From Salminus brasiliensis (taxonomy: Eukaryota; Chordata; Actinopteri; Characiformes; Bryconidae), in assembly GCF_030463535.1 (NCBI RefSeq), contig NC_132893.1, forward strand, positions 20,692,027 to 20,756,026: a stretch of DNA of 64,000 nucleotides. The letters are read 5' to 3'. Both the position numbers and the translations under genes were made by a program. This document shows positions 24,820 through 36,785 of this stretch, in pieces (within the stretch, counting starts at the first letter, position 1; the number at the start of each line of letters is the position of its first letter). Below the pieces are notes generated by a model that was not told the origin of the DNA, did not search any database, and saw nothing but the letters and a program-made list of their open reading frames with translations.

Positions 24820-25440
24820 CTGGGGGTGCAAATGAGGTGGGGGAAGAACGATCAACGCATTAAAACAGTCAATAAAATTGAAATTAAAGCGTGCTGAGTA
24901 ATACAGCGTTTCTGTGTTTCACTTCTTTGACTTGCTGCCAGTCGCATGGCTTATGAGATCAGATGATAACGTAGTCTAAATTGTATCTACTGTAGTGACA
25001 TCGTATGAACACACAGGCTCTTTTCAAAGGTACAGGCTGCCACAAGCCATCAGTTCTCATTATTATGAACCTCTCCTTACACTGTCATTGTGTAATGCTA
25101 AAACGTTTTCTATGAACCCGCTTTGAGTTTAGCTTCATCATTACACGTTTCATCAGTCAGTACATGTTTTACCAGTCATCTGAGGGATTTCACTAATTAC
25201 TTTAATAGTTCATCAAATATTTGTAACCATCCTATAGCCCTTTTTACTGCTACTGGAGGTAGGAGGTATACCAGTATTGAAGTAAATACATGTATGCAGT
25301 TGTTTTATGATATAGATTTAGCCATTCAATAGATACTGTGGCCAAGCACTGTGCCCTGCAACAGAAAACAACCATACTTTTTCACTCAGTGTGGTACTAT
25401 TGTTTATTTATTTGTTGGTTTGTTTTTGTAAATCAAGATT
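24820..25440. other. Intergenic, no gene seen
   Basis: Unremarkable AT-rich sequence between the exon-like block and the 68-bp minisatellite. Confidence 0.5.
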
Positions 25441-25746
25441 TGATACTGATATAAATAACTGACCAGCACAGTGATGTATCAGTCTACTCAGGCTTTAGTA
25501 GAGCTCAGTAATACTGAGATAAATAACTGACCAGCACAGTGATTTATCAGTCTGCTCAGGCTTTAGTAGAGCTCAGTAACACTGAGATAAATAACTGATC
25601 AGCACAGTGATTTATCAGTCTACTCAGGCTTTAGTAGAGCTCAGTAACACTGAGATAAATAACTGATCAGCACAGTAGTGTATCAGTCTACTCAGGCTTT
25701 AGTAGAGCTCAGTAACACTGAGATAAATAACTGTTCAGCACACTGA
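25441..25746 (+). repeat. 68-bp minisatellite, about 4.4 units
   Basis: The phrase GACCAGCACAGTG or GATCAGCACAGTG starts at 25461, 25529, 25597 and 25665, and GTTCAGCACACTG at 25733, giving an exact 68-bp period. Each unit contains CTACTCAGGCTTTAGTAGAG, which can fold as a short hairpin. Units differ by only a few substitutions. Confidence 0.9.
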
Positions 25747-26629
25747 TGGCAAGTATTCTCTTTGAAAATAACTGTAAATGTAATGTGTCTTCTGAATAGT
25801 GTTTAATTAAAATTAAACATTGACTCAATATAGACATGTCATTTCTGCATTCGGAATACATATTCCCAGTACTTATTTACCCAGCCCCGTATAGTATGTC
25901 ATTCTTGCTGTAACAAGACCTTCCACAATGGAAGGGGAGGAATGCTCTTAACCTTTATGTTGGTCCATTTGTCATGAAGTGTTGTTTAATTTAAAATGTA
26001 CTTTAAATTTATGTCCATCTGGCCCTCCCATACTGGACATTCATAGTCTTATTTATTGCAAGTATGTAAAAGGCTGTAAAATCATGATGTGGTTTTCTTT
26101 TGTTCTGTATTATTTTTCCTTTCCTTAGTTGTGGCTTGGGGCCTGTGGTCCAATGCTATTCTGTGAATGGAGCATTGGAATGTATTTACTCCTCCCAAAT
26201 GGGATTCAGCACTTAGCAGTTACTTTATGACACACACAACATTGCTGAAGATGAGAGAGTTTTTAAGTAAAGCAAATGAGCCAAAAACCCAAAACTATTC
26301 ACACACTCCAGTCATAGACCAGAAACTAGCAGTCTGGGGGAGAGTGCACTGTACCACTCATTTGTTTAAATAAACGGCTTGGTTTGATCATTCCACAGAG
26401 CTGCTAGACTGTGACTCTTTCATATACAAACAGGATTTATAAGGAGCTGCAGCTGTTAGTAATATTCCTCTCACCTACTCAGACTGGAAAGTTCAGATTT
26501 ATCTTGTTCTACCTAGTAAGGTGTAAAGCAGTTTGGCCATTTGAGCTGGAATTCATTCAGTCTTGGCCTACATAGAATATTACACACTTTGGTCTTTTGT
26601 GGTTCAACGGTCTGAGACTATAAATGGTA
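25747..26629. other. Intergenic, no gene seen
   Basis: No coding exon or recognised element. Confidence 0.5.
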
Positions 26630-27165
26630 ATTCACCAACAAGCCAAAACATTATGACCACTCACATATGGAGTCTTTGGTATATTAGCAAGTGACTGAAC
26701 AGTCGGTTCTTGTAATCACTGTGTTGAATGGTGAGAAATTATCAATTATGAAGATCTGAGCAACTTTCACAATGGTCAAATTATTATGGTCAGATTTGGT
26801 TTGATTATTTCCAAAAAGCAAGATTTGTTGGGGTGCTTCCCTCAGCAAAGGTGAGTCCCTGCCAAAAGTAATCCAATTAGGGACACACCATGAACTGGCA
26901 ACTGGGTATTGGGTGCCCTAGGCTCATTAATGTGAGAAGACAATGAAGGCTATCCAGTATAGCCCAAACCAAAAAGCTACTGGGCTCAAATCACAGAATT
27001 CTTTTATGAAGGTTTCAGGGTTACAGGAGAAATGTGTCAAAACACACTGTGCATTATACACTGCTGAGTATGTGGCTGCAGTCTGGTCAGTGGGCCCATG
27101 CTAACCCCTGTCCACAATTGAAAGCACCTACAAAACCCCTATTCTTAAGTGTCTAGTTAGTAGGA
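26630..27165 (+). pseudogene. Tc1-like element (family 2), decayed
   Basis: Starts CCAAAACATTATGACCACTC, continues with GTGACTGAACAGTCGGTTCT TG, ATCTGAGCAACTTTCACAAT GGTCAAATTATTATGG, and CTAACCCCTGTCCACAATTG AAAGCACC. This follows the order of the same Tc1-like family as 21540-22020 but reaches further into the transposase. Many substitutions and indels leave no long frame. Confidence 0.75.
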
Positions 27166-27954
27166 GTCACTGATTTTGAATACATGTCTAGCTAGAAATG
27201 TGAGAATGGAATTTTTGAAATATTGTCATGAAATTCAGAATTTTCCAGTATTTGGTGCATCATATTTTTTTTGCAAGTTAAGGTCCTTATAAGTTAAAGT
27301 CTTTGGCATAGACCCCATCGTCAGCTCAGGTTATATCTGGACCCTGTAACATCAGATTCTGCCACACAAAAAGGCACGGGCGGAGCCAACCCCGATCAAC
27401 CAGGTGGGACCAAACTGATGTCACCATCTGAAAGCAGTGAAATAGGCATGTAGGTAAAGATGGTGATTGTTTGAGGTAAAGGTGATTAGTAGCATTAGAG
27501 TATTCTAGTAGCTCTTTAGTTAAGTTTTCATTCCTCTGAACACAAGCCTCAATTTTGTTTAAAAAAAACAAAAGACTAAAAGAAATTTTACGAAAAGGTA
27601 ACAAAGGTCACTTTTTTGTATCTGGTTTGGGACAACCCTCCTCCTTGCAACATTTTAATATGCTGGCATGAAAAAGCGAACAGAAAGTTGAGGGTGCCGG
27701 TGGCAGCCACTGCCTCAATTCTGTTGCTATGGCAGTCCAATCTGTTGCTGTTTTTGCTGCGAGCCTCCACACTTTTCCAAAGAAAAACTGATGAAATTGT
27801 GAAAGCTCTAAGGAAGGAGATGATTAGCTCTCAGGAAGCACTAATCCAACGTGCGGATTCAGTGTCACCTCATGTCACCAGGCAAGGTTGTGCGTGCTGG
27901 CAGTCTACTTAACTATTTAACTGCAGAACTATGTTAAGGCATTAGATTCATCTG
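27166..27954. other. Intergenic, no gene seen
   Basis: Overlapping short frames on both strands at 27326-27912 have no recognisable domain. Confidence 0.45.
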
Positions 27955-28262
27955 GAATACTGAAGAATGGATGGATGGTGCAAAATACATGGAGATACTT
28001 CAAGACAAACTGCTTCAGCCTCAGTCTGATAAAATCTAAGCTTTGGAGAAACTTTGTCTTTTAGTAGGACAATGATCTCAAGTCCAAACCTTTGGAACGA
28101 TTTGAAGATTGCTGTCCCCAAGCATTTTCCAACCAACCTGGAGCAAACCTACCAGACAAAATGAGCAAAACCCACTCCCAAACGCTGTGCAAAGCTGGAA
28201 GAAAATTACACCAACAGACTTAAAGCTGTTATTACTGACAAAAAGCAATTCTACCAATTACT
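27955..28262 (+). pseudogene. Tc1-like transposase 3' remnant
   Basis: Contains TAGGACAATGATCTCAAGTC CAAACCTTTGGAACGATTTG, then GCTGTCCCCAAGCATTTTCC AACCAACCTGG and AGACTTAAAGCTGTTATTAC. These correspond to the catalytic-core-to-C-terminus region of a further Tc1-like family. Stops and indels break the frame. Confidence 0.6.
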
Positions 28263-29999
28263 AGTTTACTTGTGCAAACAGCATTTTTCATTTTAACAAA
28301 TAATAATTTTGACTTTAAAGTGTACCATGAGAGCATATTGTGTTGCAATCGATATGCTGACTTCAAACATCTGTGTGTTATCTGTAATCCAGATCTAATG
28401 AAAACATGCTCATGTGAGGTCTGTATGGTTAGCCCAACTAGGAAAGTTATATTAAAGCCCAACTGGGAAAGTTTTGTCCATGGTTTTTTTTTTGTTAAAC
28501 CTGGGTCCCATCTCGATTGTGCACTGCACATGCGGCCTAGATGGGACATGGGAGATTAGGGTGGAGCCGACTTGGGAAACCCAACTGGAGCCCAATAACA
28601 ACACATGTACAAACCCACCATGCTTACCTGGAATTCACCTCGCAAGCCCCACATGAGCCACACTGTACCTCAACTTTATTTTTTTTATGTTTTGATATAT
28701 ATACATTTTATTTTGCTCATAAAATTATTACTGTATGCATGACAATCAATGCAAAAATTCACCCAATTTAAATATTTTACTTACAAACACAAATGTGGCA
28801 TCAACTGAATGACGGGAATTCCTCTGTTAGTTTCAATGAGCAATGAGTGTAAAATAATTTAGCAGAGTCACCAACACAAAACGGCCTCTTTTTCTTTAAT
28901 TACATTACATACAGGTATCCTTACAGTATAAGCTATCCCCTATCTTCTGTAAAATTACAGGCATCTACAGGCAGTTGAGTAACTTTAGCAATGTATACGT
29001 GGGAGTATCTTAGGGGGTTGCGGCCCTGCATGGCCTACCTTACATTCTTTACTTGGTCCCACACGGGATTATTGAATTACAAGAACCAGTCAAGTGACTT
29101 AGCAAGTCAGTGGGAAACAAGTTTGCTACATTGAGCTTGCAAAAAAAAAAAAAAAAAAAAAGATAAACAGCCAGTGGCCTCTTCTGTTCTTTGTAAGCTC
29201 TTTCAGTGTCGCTTTTGTGAAGATTTACAGAATTTGAGTTTCAGGGCCTTGGGACAGGGGAGAGACCAAATGAATAGTCAGGCCTGTTGCCATGAAATGC
29301 ATATTGATGTGTTTATGGATGCAGCAGGTTCTTTTGGCCTGTGGGACGTAGCCATGAGAAGTGCCTATGAAAGGCTTGTCTTCCCTTTCATTCTTTTCAT
29401 TCTCCACCATCATCCATTAAATTATCTGGCTCGAATGTCACAGCTTCTGTCTGGAGGCCTCTTAGCGGAGCTCATGAGGAAGTCGAGTTCTGATGTATTC
29501 AGCGCGTGAAAGGTTCTCTGAGGATGTGAGACACTGCGGTGGATGTGAGACTAAACTTTTAGCTTCTGACTGGTTGATCTCTTATCCTGTGAGTCCCGGC
29601 CGACTTACACACAAAGCCTCTTTCTCATTCACATGACATTCAGCAGGTTACACATGGTCTCAACAAGAGCAGCCTGCAATCTGAAAGTGGTTGTTAGTAT
29701 GGTGGCTTTCACACCTGGCATTAAAATTTTCTCCTGAGTGACCTTAAGTGGACAGCGCATGTGTTTTACACATATTACCACTGCTGATCTCATGTTATCG
29801 TCTTGTAAAACAACTCATTGCCACGTTAAGCGAAAACAAGACCTCTAGCGGTGAAGAAAACACTACAGGTGACTCCTTTTATAGTCAATGCACAATAGAG
29901 AATCGATTCCCAACTGAGAGTCAACTCGTTAAACTCAATGTTACTCTAACCAAGCAAAAACTACAAAGATTTCAAATGTAATTTGATCACTTTAATGTA
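28263..29999. other. Intergenic, no gene seen
   Basis: Near 28420-28660 there are repeated phrases around CCCAACTGGG and ATGGGAC typical of a dispersed repeat. An A-run of about 20 lies at 29141-29160. The plus frame 29174-29509 (111 residues) has no known domain, and the sequence there is less AT-rich and repeat-free. Confidence 0.4.
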
Positions 30000-30080
30000 C
30001 ACCTGAACCTAATCTTAACCTAATCTTAACCTACACCTAAATCTAACCTGAAACCTTATTCTAAACCTAACCTTAACCAC
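30000..30080 (-). repeat. Short CCTAA-like degenerate array
   Basis: Repeated AACCTAATCTTAACCTAATC TTAACC motifs on the plus strand. It is a small relative of the larger arrays at 14288-14625 and 54470-54905. Confidence 0.7.
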
Positions 30081-31062
30081 AGTGAAATGGGGAATCCTTG
30101 CTGTTTCTCCATTCATTTTTTTTTTTAAAAGCTCCAACAAGTTCATAGACAGCAGGATATTATTCAATATTATCTCACAGCGCTGCTTTTTTAATTCTTC
30201 TTCGAGGGGGTCAAACAAATTGGTCATTTTTATACCCTAAAGGTCATATTTTTCAGTGGAACAGTCAACCTATATGGACATTTCTATGAGAAACTATCGA
30301 AAAATGAGCCTAAACCCATTGCTCACTTATTCATTTTAGAAAATGATGTCTATACATCTAGGTTACCAGCAGTGGAATGTTCTGGTAAGGTTTTTTTTTT
30401 ACTCCTTATTTGCTTCATAATTGAGAATATCTGCTTATAATAGTTGGATAAATGCACACAAAATGTGTCAGATTTGTAATCTTTTCTAAAGGGATTTTCA
30501 AAAATGAAGAGAAAAGGCTCAGAGCGAGAACTCCCTATTTAGACATGCAGCCAACTGCAAAATGACAACACATCCTCAGTGATCTATTGACCGCATGCTG
30601 AGGTTGTGATGTGACGCAAAGCAATCACTAATTCTGTAATGCCAATAAAGACTGAGTCACGCTCCAAATCAGCTATGACATGAAACCGCTTCAGGCAGAA
30701 CTGGAAGCTCTTATTTTCTCCCTTTGTTTGTATAGTTTTATATGAGTGTAAAACCTGACAGCACAAACAGCATAATCAGAGGTTTTTCCACTGTTAGTGC
30801 CAGAGAAGAGTAACCTTTACAGTGCAATGCAGGAGCAGCTCTGCAACTACTAGATCACAGGTTTTTTAGTAGACTTTGATTTTAGTAGGGGTGTATGATT
30901 TGACAGGTCCTCCAGTTTAGGCTTCAATCATCTACACAAATAAAAAGAAAATAAATCATGAAGCTTTTGGGAGGGAATTTGTTTGGGTTAGTCATTTCCA
31001 GTAGGTACCCATCCAATGTCACACAGTGCTACCAGTCTGTGTCTGTTTGTTTGTTTTCAAAC
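30081..31062. other. Intergenic, no gene seen
   Basis: No coding signal or recognised element. Confidence 0.5.
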
Positions 31063-31250
31063 TGCTGCTAATGCAACATCATTGGACCACTTAACACACT
31101 GACCCCTTCTGTTACATCCACCAACAGACATCTGCGCTGGCTATCATCATGCTGATAGGGAGGGCCAAACCATTCAGAGAGTGAGCGAGGCCAATTATGC
31201 TGTCATAGATTTCCAGCCATGGATAGCTATGGCCTCACCAAGGATCAAAC
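31063..31250 (-). mobile_element. SINE family B, strongly decayed
   Basis: On the minus strand GTTTGATCCTTGG stands for box B, followed by CAGCATAATTGGCCTCGCTC ACTCTC and a remnant of the body. Matches the family at 57577-57957 in order, with many substitutions. Confidence 0.5.
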
Positions 31251-33329
31251 ATGTGCTCCACCATTGATAGAGCTAATGTTTGCAAGTCTGCACCACCCAG
31301 GAGCATATAATAAGGGTTTTCTGAAGTAGTTACTGCAAAGACGTTTATGCAGCTTGGCTTGGGTTGAAAGTGGAAAGGCCACACGACGCAATGATATCTG
31401 GGGAAGTTCTTTTGCTGAAGTCGACACTGGACCCCTCCAAAGGCTAATAAAATAATGGAATGGAATCAATAACACCCTTAAAGAGATGCTGTTAACCCTT
31501 TTGCAAGTACGGTCCCACCGGTGCTCCGAACAGGATACATTAATCAGCTTTAATTATACTGGTTGATCATGTCCATTCACTGAGCGGTCTTCCCACAACA
31601 TACACTTAAGTACCTCAGCAATATGATCAGTGCATCTTGAAAAGTTATTTGGATGCATATCTGTTCTGAACGGAGCTTCATAAACACATCCGGTGTTCTG
31701 TGAACCGGCCTTTAGCTGGTCAGCGTTTGATTGTTGGCCAAAGCTCTGCTCTGAAACTCTGCGTTTTAGATTGCTTGTAAGTATAATTTAGTGTTCCCCT
31801 TCTGAGGAATAAGATAACGCACAAGATGATGATTTGTGTGTGTGGGTGGGGGAGAGGGGGGGTGTTTTGAGTGGGTGGGATGGAGAAGCAGACAGTAGAG
31901 GGAATGGGGAATGGTGCTGTGGGTGGGGGAACACCAGTCTCCTACATTTCCGATGCACAAACAAATGGAGGGAGGAGGCACAAGCAGTTTAGATCCTCAG
32001 ATTACTGCTGTCTGGATCTTCCAGTCTGTCTTTTTTTCTCTCATTTGTCAGACTCTTAGGGGTGGAGAGTTGTTGGCCGAGCAAATTTCAACTACTTTCT
32101 TTCTCCTGCGCCGTGACAGTTACACAATGGCCTGCATATTTCTGTATGTGGTAATGCTCGGCACAACACGAAGACAGCATTTAAAAATCACTCACAACAG
32201 CTGAAACCACCTCAGCTCTGAGAAGCAAGTTTCATCACAACGAAAATCAAAGCATGTTCACATGATCACTTCAAACAAGCTGTTGGAAGTGATTTCAAGC
32301 AGCACATGGTGGACAGAAAATGAAAACAGGCAGCACACACACACAGTTCCCTGTGTGAACAAGTACCATGTTGGCAGAAAACTCATTAAGTGATGAGATA
32401 TAGCTAGGTTTTAATTTCTGTTCGCCCACAACAACTACCTTCTATCACGTTTTGTCAAATGAGTTTCTAATCGTTCTGAGGTCTTTCTAAATCCTTGCAA
32501 AGACTCGCAGGGCTAAAGTACGCATCTCCAGCCTTTGTTCTGAATGCCTCAAAGAGCTCTTTAGATCTCGCCATGGTGATAACCCTCACTTCAACAACAA
32601 CTGAGGTTTAAATCACTGTCTGTAGCTGGCAAGGGTGGCTCAGTGGATAGAGCACTGGATTATTGATGTCAGGGTTGTGTCTTCAATACCTGGATTCAAT
32701 CATCCAGTTGATTTTCCCTTGTTGTTTATGCTCATGCTGTTCATGTTCGGAAACCATCAAACCTGAACTGGAGATGTTTTGTAAAGAAAATTGGTCCAAA
32801 ATACCTTCAACCAGACTATAAAACTATAAAAGCATTTAGAGGCTGTTATTTCTACAAAAGGAGGATCTAATACATATTGATGTAATTTTTTTTTATTTAT
32901 GCACCTGCCTAATTTTGTTTTAAATAATAATTGCACACTTTCTGTAAATCTTACGAACTTCATTTCACTTCTCAAATATCACTGTGTTCATCTGCTATAT
33001 GATATATTTAACTGAAATTGCTGATTCGAACAACCAATGATTTATAGGGATAAAGGAAAATCATTAAAATGATCAGGGGAGCCCAAACCATTTGTTTTCA
33101 TACCACTTTATCACTTTGTTTAATATAATGTGATATAGGTGTGCGTTCACCACATGTATAGGTGGAGGCCAAATTCCATTTATGTCACACGAATGGTGAA
33201 TGTGGTCATTTTTGTCTCGTTAGAAACCCCTGGTCTAAGCATTAGGTGGTCATGAATCAAACAGATCTTTGGCAATGATGGAACTGGGGGAAAATTCTGC
33301 ACAAACTTTTATGCAAAGTTTGGTCATTT
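31251..33329. other. Intergenic, with one tRNA-like SINE head
   Basis: At about 32628-32700 GGGTGGCTCAGTGGATAGAG CAC forms a good box-A-like start, followed by a poor box B, so it is a SINE relic and not a tRNA gene. A GGTGGG-rich stretch at 31840-31940 is low complexity. No coding exon seen. Confidence 0.45.
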
Positions 33330-33605
33330 ATTCATTCATCCATCTTCTTATTCACTTATTCCTGGTCAGGATGCACCGCACTGGATCCAGAGCTCCACCC
33401 AGAATCGTTGGAATCAAGGCAGGAATGCCCCTGAACAGGGTACCTCCCAAGTCCATTCACTGGAACCTAAGGGCAATTCAGCATAGCCAATGCACCTACC
33501 CTGTGTGTTTTTGAGAGATGGAAGGAAACCAAAGCACCCAGAGAAAACTCACTGGAAGAAGAACACTCTGAGACTGCAGTGAGGATCAAACCCATGACCC
33601 CAGAC
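33330..33605 (+). repeat. Dispersed fish repeat, CATCCATCTTCTTATTC type
   Basis: Reads TTCATCCATCTTCTTATTCA CTTATTCCTGGTCAGG, then AGGAAACCAAAGCACCCAGA GAAAACTCACTGG and GAGGATCAAACCCATGACCC C. This is the order of a very common fish repeat that I recall. A partial copy in the other orientation seems to lie at 54930-55080. Class not determined. Confidence 0.5.
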
Positions 33606-35559
33606 ATGGGTTCATGAGTCATGTATCCATGCTTACACATACATACTTAAAGTTTCCCTGAATTGATGACACACATTCATACATACATACATCCACAGTG
33701 GGGAGGATGATGTAGTGTGAGGGCCTTTGTCTTTAACACATGAATGTGTCTATTGTTTTAAAGATGGAGACAATGGAGCACTACTCTTCTTGTTTCTGGT
33801 AATTATGTTCTCATGTAATAACGAGTCACAGACTAGTTTTGGGGGCTGTGCTGAGCTAGTGTGAGTTGGAGAGACGAGGTAATTCATTCTGGTTAAAAAA
33901 AAAAGCATGATGTCTGGTTTCGCCCCTCGTTTTTCCAGATTCCTCTCTTGGGGAATGTTTTGCTGTTGGAGGAAACAATGATTAATTGGTCACGTGTATT
34001 CCTGAGATTTTAACAATGAGCGTGTATTTTAAGAAGAACTAACAGTCCTTCGCTGGCATGCTGGGTTGAGGCCGGTGGAGCGTAATAGGCCGGGCGTGAA
34101 CCCGTCTGACTCTATTTATGTGCGCTGAGCATTTTCCTCTCAAGCTGCTTCCTGTTTGGAAAGGCCTGATGGATATTGTCCTGCTGTCTCTCTGCCAGCC
34201 AACATCACGTTAACACAAACACAGATCAGGCCACTGCCTCGCACACCAGCTAATTCTGTCCCGCAAACATACGTACATGCACGTGCACACACACACACAC
34301 ATACAAACACATACATACACGGGCCTATCAGTTGGCCTACCCTCATATTAAAAACAAAGTACACTTTCTACACTGTTGCCTGGCACAAATCAAGCAGGTA
34401 AGTGTTTAACAGTTAGAGTAATTACTGTAAAAAATTATTCCAGTGGAGTGTTATATTATGCCCAGCAGTCTGCATGATGTAAGAAACTACATTAACAGGC
34501 CTATCTGAGAGCTGTCTGACTGTTGTCCTACATCTGATTACAACAGCACTTAATAATTTACCCATTTTTTCACTGCTTGTGACTAAATCTTACTGTACTG
34601 AACAGGTTACTCTGTCTTGTAAAACAGGGAAATTGACCCAACTAATAAAAACCTTAGACTACTAGTAAATTTAGTAACTGTTAGTTCTACATGAACAAAT
34701 TTGCATAAGTACGAACAGATATAACTAGATATAGCTACAATTTGGCCGACATTAACAACATGCTTGTTCAGTTGATGAATGCAATTGTATTGTGCAAACT
34801 CAAAAGGCATACTATAATCAGACAATGATGAAATTTGAATGATTAGAGCCAGTTAAGCCAGGTAATTCCTGCGTTGCGCCCATATTTTATTATTGTATTT
34901 TTAGTTTTGGGAAAGTTACTTCAGATATTTTCATGTTTCATTTCATGATTCTGTGTAAGAAACATTCTAATTTTCAGAATGTTCCTGGATCATTATTACT
35001 GTAACACAGTTACAGGCGAACCTCCCTGGAAACTTTTAAAAACATGCTGAATGTTCCTAGAATGTTCTCAGCTTGCTGGGTTTCAGGAGAAAATGCTTTT
35101 CATATATTGTTTTTATCAAATAATAATAACTATAGTGTATTTTGTAATATTGGTATAGAAAAGCTAACAAATGTTTTTCCACAATCTACAATACCTAAAA
35201 GAGACAGCAAAAGTAACAGAACATTCGCTAGCTGACATTCAAAGCATTCGACTCAAAAGACTAGCTGATATTGACAGACTTTGCTTCTTAAAAACATTCA
35301 TAATTTTGGATCAGACTGCCTGGCTAGTTCTGAGTAGTATTCAGAAAATTGGAGAAATATGGCAAAATACATGGTCTGTTTATTGGTTTTTAGAACATTT
35401 TTCATGGGACATACTTTGAACATGTTTGTTGTGAAAAAAGATGAGCAAGATTAACCTCATTAGAAAGAAAACACATTCCCTGGGTCTTTAAATGTTATGA
35501 GGCTAGAGTTGCACCATTCTACGATAAATGTAATGTTGGTCTAAGCTGAGGTCTTCTGC
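33606..35559. other. Intergenic, no gene seen
   Basis: Includes a CA-rich tract at 34280-34320 that makes a cysteine/histidine-rich chance frame, and at 34594-34673 the source copy of the segment inserted at 36071-36150. No coding exon recognised. Confidence 0.5.
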
Positions 35560-35990
35560 AAGGCTGTGTCACACATTGTGTAAGATGGTCCAGATCCGTT
35601 CAAGAGCCTTCATGCTTCAAGTACAGCTCGGCATGAACCACCATCTCTCAAAACGCATGGAAGACAAGCATCCACATTATTCTCTGTCCTGGCACCAAAG
35701 TGGTTGGACAAACTCCCCCTGAGTGTTTGACCAGCAGAATCACCTGCTTACTTCAAACATCAACTGAAGATCCACCTCTTTCGAGAGCAATTAATGAAGC
35801 ACTAAAATTTAAGCTAGAAATTGTGTATTGCTTACCAAATTGTTGTATTAGGGATATTGGATGTGTCTTGAATTCAGAGTCTATCAACACTATCTTTGGA
35901 TATGAATTATTACTATAGAATTATAGTGACATATTAAGCACTTTTGTAAGTTGCTCTGGATAAGAATGTCTACTAAATGCCGTCCATGTT
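35560..35990 (+). mobile_element. L2-like LINE 3' end fragment
   Basis: Contains TGCTTCAAGTACAGCTCGGC ATGAACCACCATCTCTCAAA and then CTCTGTCCTGGCACCAAAGT GG. Broken translation reads SVLAPKWLDKLPLSV, stop, FKHQLKIHLFRE, like the C-terminal end of L2-type reverse transcriptase proteins. It ends AAGTTGCTCTGGATAAGAAT GTCTACTAAATGCC. Heavily 5'-truncated, as is usual for LINE copies. Confidence 0.65.
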
Positions 35991-36016
35991 GGGTAATATT
36001 CAAGTAATTGTGTACA

Positions 36017-36205
36017 CATTCATGTATACTATGTTCATTATACTATACATGTGTTTGATGCAGAAACCTCTGTACTGAACAGGCTACTCTGTCTTGTAAA
36101 ACAGGGAAATTGACCCAACTAATGAAAACCTTAGACTACTAGTAAATTTACATTCATGTATACTATGTTCATTATACTATACATGTGTCTGATGCAGAAA
36201 CCTCT
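36017..36205 (+). repeat. 55-bp direct duplication around an 80-bp copied segment
   Basis: 36017-36071 and 36151-36205 are the same 55-bp sequence (one difference). The 80 bp between them (36071-36150) is a copy of 34594-34673 with two differences. This is not a known element. It looks like a templated insertion with duplication of the target. Confidence 0.9.
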
Positions 36206-36599
36206 ACTGTAGGAGAACCTCTTTCAGTTGTACGTGGAAAACCACAAGAGCAAGATTAACGTAATTAGAGAGAAGCCTTCAGATCCTGCATTATTTCTTC
36301 AACCCTATACTCTTTACCTGGAGCATTGCTCAGCTTATCACTACAGCTGAACAAACGCCATTTCTGCCGTTGCTCTACTTTAAATTGCACCGAAATACGC
36401 ACTAGTCCTGAATGCATGACCTTCTTTCTGCATTTACTTTCTTGCCCCCGCCCCAGACAGGTCTGACCAATGGATGGTGAGAACGCTATCACACGGTGTC
36501 CACCACAAACCGAACCAAGAAAAAAAAACATTTAAATAAGAAAAAGCATAAGTGATCAGTGATCCAGATCAGATCAATGGATCTATAGTGTGTATATGT

Positions 36600-36785
36600 G
36601 TAATAAAGGTTAATTAAGGTGCTATAAAGAGATATGTGAGCAATGCTACAGAAAAAACATTTTTGGTTCCGTAAAGGGGGTTTGAAGAAGCATTACCAAT
36701 TTATTCACCAATCTTTTACAAACATGGTTCTTATATGGCATCGCTCAAAGAACCCTTTGTAGCACCTTTATTTTTAAGAGTGTAC
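36600..36785. mobile_element. AGAACC-type MITE
   Basis: The right end reads TTCTTATATGGCATCGCTCA AAGAACCCTTTGTAGCACC and TTTATTTTTAAGAGTGTAC, the inverted form of the left end of the copy at 24297-24503. The left end is worn. Confidence 0.6.

Noticed and set aside
34140-34401. Cysteine/histidine-rich frames
   Set aside because: Produced by a CA/GT microsatellite.
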